A DNA stretch of 64,000 nt, taken from JAPOUP01 sp026708635 (GTDB lineage Bacteria; Pseudomonadota; Alphaproteobacteria; Rhodobacterales; Rhodobacteraceae). The position numbers were made by a program, and so were the translations under genes. Shown piece after piece: positions 59,353-64,000 of this stretch (position 1 is its first letter; each line of letters begins with the position of its first letter). The stretch spans positions 1,116,001-1,180,000 of the forward strand of contig OZ241336.1 in NCBI GenBank assembly GCA_965200115.1, given 5' to 3'. The notes below the pieces were generated by a model, which did no database searches, had not been told where the DNA came from, and saw only the letters and a program-made list of their open reading frames with translations.

Positions 59353-59766
59353 CGCGCATCGGAGACATCCCCGGAACGCGTGGATGCTGGCTGATTCCGA
59401 AGTGGCGCGGGCACGCGGTCCGCGCCCGGTACCTGAGGGCGTCGCATCGGGACACCGACCGATGTAGCGCCCCGCCACGGCGGTGCCGCGGATACTCGGC
59501 TGCGGCGTGCCAAGCGGTCGTGGGGACCGCCAAGGACCACCCACCGGCATGGCGTCCGGTTGGCTCATGCCGGTCGCGAAATGGGAACGGACGAAGACGG
59601 AGCCGAGAAGGCCGAGACCGTCGCCGTGGAACCCGTGATACGGGATTCCGTCGGGGGTCATCTTTCGGACGGCGCGGCTTCCGGGCGGAAGCGTGAGGGG
59701 GCGGCATGCGGGCTTTCCGGATCCGGCTCCGTCGCCCGCGAAACGGAGGCCGCGGGCGACGCCCTG
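59353..59766. other. intergenic region without recognised gene
   Basis: About 410 bases between the ends of the FAD oxidase and the first lipoprotein gene (convergent). The many frames on both strands are low-complexity, high-GC artefacts. No clear terminator was identified. Confidence 0.4.
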
Positions 59767-61332
59767 TCAGCGCGGACGCACGGCGCCGAAACCGGCGGAG
59801 AGGTCGGGATGCTCCAGCACGCCGGCGGCGCCCCCGTGCGCCGGGCCGGTGAAGACGCCGGTCACCACGCCGGGATCGTCGCCGGGCGCGAAGGCGGAGT
59901 CGAAGCCGCTGTCCGCGCCCTCCTCCCAGAGGGCCAGGGTGTAGCCGAGATCACCGTCACCCCAGCGCGTCCCACTGCCGGGCGCGCCGGGATGCGCACC
60001 CCTCTCCCAGAATTCGAGCGCCGTGAAATCGGCCCGTCCGTCGGCGTCGGCGAGATCAACGCCGATCCGCGCGTCGCCGGCGACGGTCCGCCCCGACTCG
60101 GTGAAGCCGAGAAGCCCGCCCGTCCAGGTCGCCCCGCCCGCCAGCGCGGGATTGTCCCCGAGCCGCGTGGCGGGCCGCGGGCCGTAGGCCCAGGGCCTGG
60201 ACAGGCCGTTGCGGTAACCCGCGCCGAACCGGAGTTCCGCGCCGTCCCCCTGATCCGTGGAGCCGAGAAGGTGGAACGCGTCGGTCTCCCACGGGCCGAG
60301 ATCGGACGCGTCCAGCCCGCCGACAGGGGTTCCGGGGGCGATCCGCGTGTCCGCCAGCAGCGCCTCGCCATCCAGCGTGAGGTAGACGCGGGACTGGTCG
60401 ATGGCGGGATCGGCGGTGGGCGCGAGCACCGAGTCGGGATACCGGTCCGGATCGACGTGGGCGACGAGCCCGTAGGCGTGAAGCAGCTCGTGGGTGACGG
60501 TGTCCAGCATGTCCGCGCCCGCACCCCGGGCGCTCCGGTCGATGTAGGCGTAGCCGCTGACAACCTCGCCGTCCTCCGACACCAACACGCCGCCGATGCC
60601 GAGAACGCGCTCCGGAGCCCCGGTCCCCTCGGGCAGACCGGGCCAAAGGGTCTTTCCGTCGGTGAAGTGGATGTGGATCTCGCCCCGGGGTATCTCCTCG
60701 ACGGGTAGCGGTTCCGGAACGCCGGGCCCGAGAAGGATCCGCCGGTTCCACGGCAGCGCAGTGTTGATCCTGCGCAGGGAAATGACCGCCAGCTCCCTCT
60801 CCGCGGCGGTGGCGCCGTCATGGATCCGGAGCGTCTTCGGCGGGCCGGCCTCCCCGAAAACAAGGCGGCCGCCGGTCTCGGCGTATTCCTGATCCTGGAA
60901 CGCGCGGATGAATCTTGCGACCTCGCCCGCGCTCGCGGTGCCGTCGCGCCCCAGGGGATCGCGCCAGCGCCCGGAGCGGATCGCGAACGCGCCGTCGGCG
61001 GTCCGGGTTTGGGTCACCAGATCGGACGCCTCCGGCGATTCATTCCTGAACGCCGGACCGACGCCGACCGTCCCGCCCCGTCCCGTCCTGGTATCCGCCG
61101 GCACCGGAACCGAACCCGACGACGGAATCGTGAGACCGCGCGCGGGAACGTCGATCACGGTCCGTGGGGGGTTGCCGGAGTTTCCGTTACCGGCGGAAGC
61201 GCCGGCGGCGGTGCCCCCGGTTCCGCCGCCATCGCCTCCGGACGGCGTACCGCCGCCGCCTCCGCAGGCGGCGACAAGGATGAGCGCCGCCATCGCCGCG
61301 AAAGCCGCGGCCAGAGTTTCGGAACGCGCCAT
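59767..61332 (-). CDS. lipoprotein with zinc-metallopeptidase motif and TbpB-like C-terminus
   Basis: A 521-residue lipoprotein: signal and lipobox 'LILVAAC' followed by a Gly-rich linker (GGGGGTPSGGDGGG). Central region includes 'DTVTHELLHAYGL', an HExxH-type zinc site (here HELLH), and surrounding sequence consistent with an extracellular metalloprotease fold. The last ~110 residues ('GGATWTGGLLGFTESGRTVAGDARIGVD' and 'VTGVFTGPAHGGAAGVLEHPDLSAGFGAVR') resemble the beta-barrel lobe of transferrin-binding-protein-like surface lipoproteins. The ATG at 61332 starts the signal peptide. It lies next to a smaller paralogous lipoprotein. Function unknown; probably surface exposed. Confidence 0.75.
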   Translation of the reverse strand: MARSETLAAAFAAMAALILVAACGGGGGTPSGGDGGGTGGTAAGASAGNGNSGNPPRTVIDVPARGLTIPSSGSVPVPADTRTGRGGTVGVGPAFRNESPEASDLVTQTRTADGAFAIRSGRWRDPLGRDGTASAGEVARFIRAFQDQEYAETGGRLVFGEAGPPKTLRIHDGATAAERELAVISLRRINTALPWNRRILLGPGVPEPLPVEEIPRGEIHIHFTDGKTLWPGLPEGTGAPERVLGIGGVLVSEDGEVVSGYAYIDRSARGAGADMLDTVTHELLHAYGLVAHVDPDRYPDSVLAPTADPAIDQSRVYLTLDGEALLADTRIAPGTPVGGLDASDLGPWETDAFHLLGSTDQGDGAELRFGAGYRNGLSRPWAYGPRPATRLGDNPALAGGATWTGGLLGFTESGRTVAGDARIGVDLADADGRADFTALEFWERGAHPGAPGSGTRWGDGDLGYTLALWEEGADSGFDSAFAPGDDPGVVTGVFTGPAHGGAAGVLEHPDLSAGFGAVRPR

Positions 61333-61417
61333 CGGCCCTGTCCCTCCAGTGGGTCGCGCCAGCGCGACGGTCAGGCGAGCGCCTTGATGATGGCCCGGAC
61401 GCGCCAAGCGCCGCCGC

Positions 61418-62482
61418 TCAGAAATCCCCCGTCGGTCCCGCGTGGACGCCGACGAAAATGGCCTGCGACCCGCCGGCGGTCACGGCGGTCCCCCCGTGCG
61501 TGCCGGCGATCCCGCGCGGATTGCCAGCACCGTCGTCCCTCGCGGACAGCCGCGCGCCCCATGACCCGTCGGTGCCGACTATCCGGAGCGCGTCGCTCTC
61601 GATCCGGACCTCCCCGGTCACGGAGCCGTCCGGACGGATCGGGGCCGGGTCCAGCACCAGGCTCGCCGGATAGGGAACGCCGCTGAATTCCTCCATTTGC
61701 CCGTCCGGATGCTCGGCGAAGCCCTCAAGCGTGATCCCGCCGACCGCGCCCCAGACCATGCCCGTCCCGAAATCCGCCTCGGCGGTGAACTTGCCCGCGT
61801 ACTCCCCGACCTCGGACGCGTCCGGCGTCAGGGCGTCCATGCCGGCGCGGAACGCGTAGATCCCGGCGGCGATGCCCTCGTATTTCGCGGTTCCGGTTCC
61901 GGGAACCCCGGCGCGGGGCGAGACGTTCGGGCCGTCCACCAGCGCGCCGATCAGGGCACCGTCCACCCCGCCGTTCCTCCAGTCCCCCTGAACGTGGAGC
62001 CAGTAGCCCCCCGCGATCCAGTCGCCGAGCTCGTTCGGGTTATAGTCTATGGTCCCGCCCGCCACGGTGATGTGGCCGTCACCGTAGTCAAGGAACGTCG
62101 CGGCCTCCGCTTTCCGTCGGGTGGGGGAGTCCGTCTCCATGGAGGCGTAGAGGTGATCCTCCGGATCAAGCGAGATTTGGCTGCCGTCCGCGAGGGTGAC
62201 CCCGATCCGGAACGCGCCCCCGCGAAGCTGTATCCCCGCGTCGCCGGGGGCGCCGGCGCCGGCGGTCTGGAACACGCTTCCGGACGTACCGAACTTCGGT
62301 TCGGTGACGGTGGCGTCCATGCCCCTCTCGACGAGCCGCTTGACGTTCGTGGAATAGGCGTCGGTGGGCCTGACCGGCGGGTCCGAAAGGCCGCCGCCGT
62401 CGCCGCCGCAGGCGGCGAGTAAGGCGACGGACGCGACAGCTACGGCCCTTACTCCGTTCCGGACATATATCGATTTGGCCAT
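61418..62482 (-). CDS. TbpB-lobe-like surface lipoprotein, hypothetical
   Basis: A 354-residue lipoprotein with lipobox 'VALLAACGG' and a Gly-rich linker. The body contains repeated beta-strand patterns ('TAKYEGIAAGIYAFRAGMDALTPDASEVGEYAGKFTAEADFGTGMVWG'; 'VTGEVRIESDALRIVGTDGSWGARLSA'; ending 'GIAGTHGGTAVTAGGSQAIFVGVHAG') typical of the C-terminal barrel of transferrin-binding-like / Slam-type surface lipoproteins. No catalytic motif. It reads in the same direction as the peptidase-like lipoprotein 85 bases downstream, so the two are probably cotranscribed. Ligand unknown. Confidence 0.7.
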   Translation of the reverse strand: MAKSIYVRNGVRAVAVASVALLAACGGDGGGLSDPPVRPTDAYSTNVKRLVERGMDATVTEPKFGTSGSVFQTAGAGAPGDAGIQLRGGAFRIGVTLADGSQISLDPEDHLYASMETDSPTRRKAEAATFLDYGDGHITVAGGTIDYNPNELGDWIAGGYWLHVQGDWRNGGVDGALIGALVDGPNVSPRAGVPGTGTAKYEGIAAGIYAFRAGMDALTPDASEVGEYAGKFTAEADFGTGMVWGAVGGITLEGFAEHPDGQMEEFSGVPYPASLVLDPAPIRPDGSVTGEVRIESDALRIVGTDGSWGARLSARDDGAGNPRGIAGTHGGTAVTAGGSQAIFVGVHAGPTGDF

Positions 62483-62607
62483 AATCCCCGTCTACTTCCT
62501 TGTCGATTTGTCGATCCCCCGACACTACCGCCGCACCCGCGTCTGTCAATCCGCGTTCGGGCGCTCGACGGCGCTCAATACGGTCCTAAGCCGACCCACG
62601 GTCCAGT

Positions 62608-62991
62608 CTATGACTCCGACCCGAAGTTGCGGCTTACCCAATCCCTCGCCTTTTCGGCATGTTCCGGCTTGATATGCGCGGCGATCGCGGCAAGAGCCGC
62701 GACCAACACTCCGGCATCGTCGGTATATCCCACGGCAACCATAACGTCGGGAATCGCGTCAATCGGATTGATGAAGTAACCTAACGCGCCAACGATGACG
62801 CTTTTCGCCCATAGCGGGGTATTCGGGTCGCGGAGCGCGTAGTAGAGCTTCAGGCCCGTTTCGATCACTTCGCGTCCGGCCTTCCCGGCGGCGGACGCGA
62901 GCTTGTCCCAGAAAGACCCGTCATCGATCTCCACCGCATGATGGGCGGTGGATTCGTCAGTCATTTCGGTTCCTTCGTTTTGACTGGCCAT
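62608..62991 (-). CDS. YkvA-family (DUF1232) membrane-associated protein
   Basis: A 127-residue protein. The DUF1232 core 'LYYALRDPNTPLWAKSVIVGALGYFINPIDAIPDVMVAVGYTDDAGVLVAALAAI' is complete, including the invariant 'YxxxPxDxIPD' pattern. The C-terminus 'HIKPEHAEKARDWVSRNFG' is also typical. Role not established. The ATG at 62991 has AAAGGAG 6 bases upstream and is preferred; a second ATG at 62964 also has a usable site. Confidence 0.92.
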   Translation of the reverse strand: MASQNEGTEMTDESTAHHAVEIDDGSFWDKLASAAGKAGREVIETGLKLYYALRDPNTPLWAKSVIVGALGYFINPIDAIPDVMVAVGYTDDAGVLVAALAAIAAHIKPEHAEKARDWVSRNFGSES

Positions 62992-63131
62992 CGCTCGCTC
63001 CTTTCGCTTCTATGGAACCCGACCAGCGGCGTTCGGGACCGCGGAAAGCGCTAATCCATCCGGTCGAGAAGCTCCCCGCATAGCTCCCTCGTGTATTCGG
63101 CGGTCTCGTTGGTCCTCTCCCTCGTAATGTC

Positions 63132-63377
63132 TCAGGATGTCCTTGAAATATCAAGCGTCGGCGCGCTGCGCGGCACCGGAACTAAGGTGACGCCCGGATT
63201 GAGAAACGGCTGAAGAACCTCGGCCTCTGTCTTTATGAGATGAGGCAAAGCGCTTTCAATTTGCGCTGTGTTACCAGCCTTGATCTTGCCGCATGCGGTT
63301 CTTGACCGCATTGAGAGTGCGCTTGTTCCACGGGGCGAGAAATTGGCGAATATTCCGTAGGCGTACTCAGAAGGCAC
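63132..63377 (-). pseudogene. N-terminal fragment of ComF-like phosphoribosyltransferase
   Basis: An 81-codon frame starting with GTG at 63377, overlapping the DprA-like stop by 11 bases. 'YAYGIFANFSPRGTSALSMRSRTACGKIKAG' and 'GVTLVPVPRSAPTL' resemble the start of ComF/PRT-fold proteins whose 'VPVPRS' loop precedes the catalytic region. It ends soon after this motif, before the PRPP-binding loop, so the rest is missing. It is probably the truncated partner of the DprA-like gene upstream. The identification is moderate. Confidence 0.5.
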
Positions 63378-63680
63378 TTACACCGCCCGCCGTGAAACTC
63401 GGAATGTCGTAGAACACGTCCGGGACATCATCTCGGCTGAGCACTTGTGCGCCGTAGTCGATCATTTCTTTCGGCCAGGTCAAATCGGTGTTTTGAACAA
63501 CACTCTGCATGATGTAGACAAGCCGGCCGAGTCTGATCGCCTCCCATCCCTGATGAAGCGTTCCGCTCTTCTCTCCCGCCTCAACGACAACTGTTGCGTC
63601 GGAGATCAGCGCCATGGTCCGATTGCGGCGCGGGAAATTGTTCCGCTTAGATGGGTACCCCTCCGGAAATTGAGATACCG
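63367..63680 (-). pseudogene. C-terminal fragment of a DprA/Smf-like protein
   Basis: In frame from the IS630 junction to the stop at 63367: 'SQFPEGYPSKRNNFPRRNRTMALISDATVVVEAGEKSGTLHQGWEAIRLGR' and 'YIMQSVVQN..LTWPKEMIDYGAQVLS' match the DprA Rossmann core, including 'RNRTMALISDATVVVEA'. The N-terminal half has been removed or replaced by the IS630 remnant, whose homology begins near 63680. Adjacent and overlapping is a ComF-like fragment. DprA-like/PRT pairs are known outside competence operons, possibly as defence modules (recollection). Confidence 0.65.
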
Positions 63681-64000
63681 CCGGGGGATCGCGCCCGGAA
63701 CCCCGGTGCACGGCATCCTCGACAACGTCCCGTCGCACAAGTCGGCCGAGGTCCGCGAGTGGCTGAAGGGCCGTCCCGACTGGACGTTCCACTTCGCCCC
63801 GACCTCGGCGTCCTGGATGAATGCCGTCGAGGGGATCTTCTCGAAGCTGTCCAGGCAAAGGCTGAAGAACGCGGTCTTCGACTCGCTTGACGTATGCGTC
63901 GCGGCGATCGAGGGATAAATCGCGCACCACAACGCCAACGACGCCCGCCCGTTCCGCTGGAGCCGCAGGCCGGAGGACCTCGTCGAAGCCTGGAAGCGAG
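63680..64000 (+). pseudogene. 5'-truncated IS630-family transposase copy, continues past window
   Basis: Homologous to about 35,660-35,980 of the other IS630 gene. It keeps the second catalytic motif 'HGILDNVPSHKSAEV' and the third 'SWMNAVEGIFSKL', but an in-frame TAA at 63916-63918 replaces the Tyr of 'GGYIKRHNAND', and the N-terminal half with the first Asp is missing. It cannot encode an active transposase. Reading continues beyond the stop to the window edge. Confidence 0.88.

Noticed and set aside
59560..60708. 382-codon plus-strand frame
   Set aside because: Runs antisense to the lipoprotein peptidase gene, which has a signal peptide, lipobox and HELLH motif.

Overview
The window is a high-GC alphaproteobacterial chromosome segment. 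The block ffh-aroQ-rpsP-rimM-trmD-rplS-rpmE followed by mipZ, the split mnmC pair, and the number of TRAP transporters point to a Rhodobacterales-like or related marine lineage. That placement is inference. No rRNA, CRISPR array or prophage was seen; there is one tRNA, tRNA-Arg(CCU).

Layout. 1-6.0 kb: a catabolic cluster with a TRAP transporter (the large permease runs off the left edge), a DadA-like FAD oxidoreductase, an enolase-superfamily enzyme and a divergent SDR dehydrogenase. 6.3-9.4 kb: aroC, a ccdA/thioredoxin pair and an HU gene. 9.4-14.5 kb: the purine pair ade-amn, flanked by a 104-bp partial duplication of the amn 3' end, a long hairpin and a small repeat family. 14.5-23 kb: Gfo/Idh oxidoreductase, LacI regulator, tRNA-Arg, two EamA transporters, a sulfatase remnant, divergent mnmD and mnmC(o)-like genes, and a DUF2461 gene. 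22.9-29.2 kb: a VOC-cupin protein divergent from a TakP-type TRAP operon whose large permease carries a helical C-terminal extension of about 330 residues. 29.2-34.9 kb: a hicBA module with a coupled 58-residue ORF, an aldehyde dehydrogenase, an MBL-fold hydrolase, a glycine-zipper lipoprotein and a pRiA4b ORF-3-like gene. 34.9-38 kb: IS630- and IS1634-type transposases. 38.2-43.9 kb: mipZ and the ribosomal/SRP housekeeping operon. 44.2-46.1 kb: an IS66 element with a clean 8-bp target duplication inside an older transposase remnant.

46.2-59.4 kb is the most interesting part. A branched-chain-amino-acid-type ABC transporter operon is followed by an eight-gene, almost fully overlapping operon encoding a compact bacterial microcompartment: one hexameric (BMC-H), one pentameric (BMC-P) and one tandem-domain (BMC-T) shell protein. 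It also encodes a CoA-acylating-type aldehyde dehydrogenase, an opine-dehydrogenase-like protein with an encapsulation-peptide-like N-terminus, a malate-dehydrogenase-like enzyme with an extra N-terminal domain, RidA, and a glutamine-synthetase-like ligase. A DAO-family FAD oxidase is transcribed divergently. The same perfect palindrome (TGTATAC-W-GTATACA) lies upstream of the transporter operon and in the divergent control region, so transporter, oxidase and microcompartment look like one regulon. The enzymes suggest uptake of an amine or amino acid, gamma-glutamylation and/or FAD-dependent oxidation to an aldehyde, and conversion to an acyl-CoA inside the shell with internal NAD recycling. 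None of the usual signature enzymes (B12 or glycyl-radical lyases, aldolase) is present, and the substrate is unknown.

59.8-64 kb: two related surface-type lipoproteins (one with a zinc-protease motif), a YkvA-family protein, and fragments of a ComF-like/DprA-like gene pair cut by a second, degenerate IS630 copy at the right edge.
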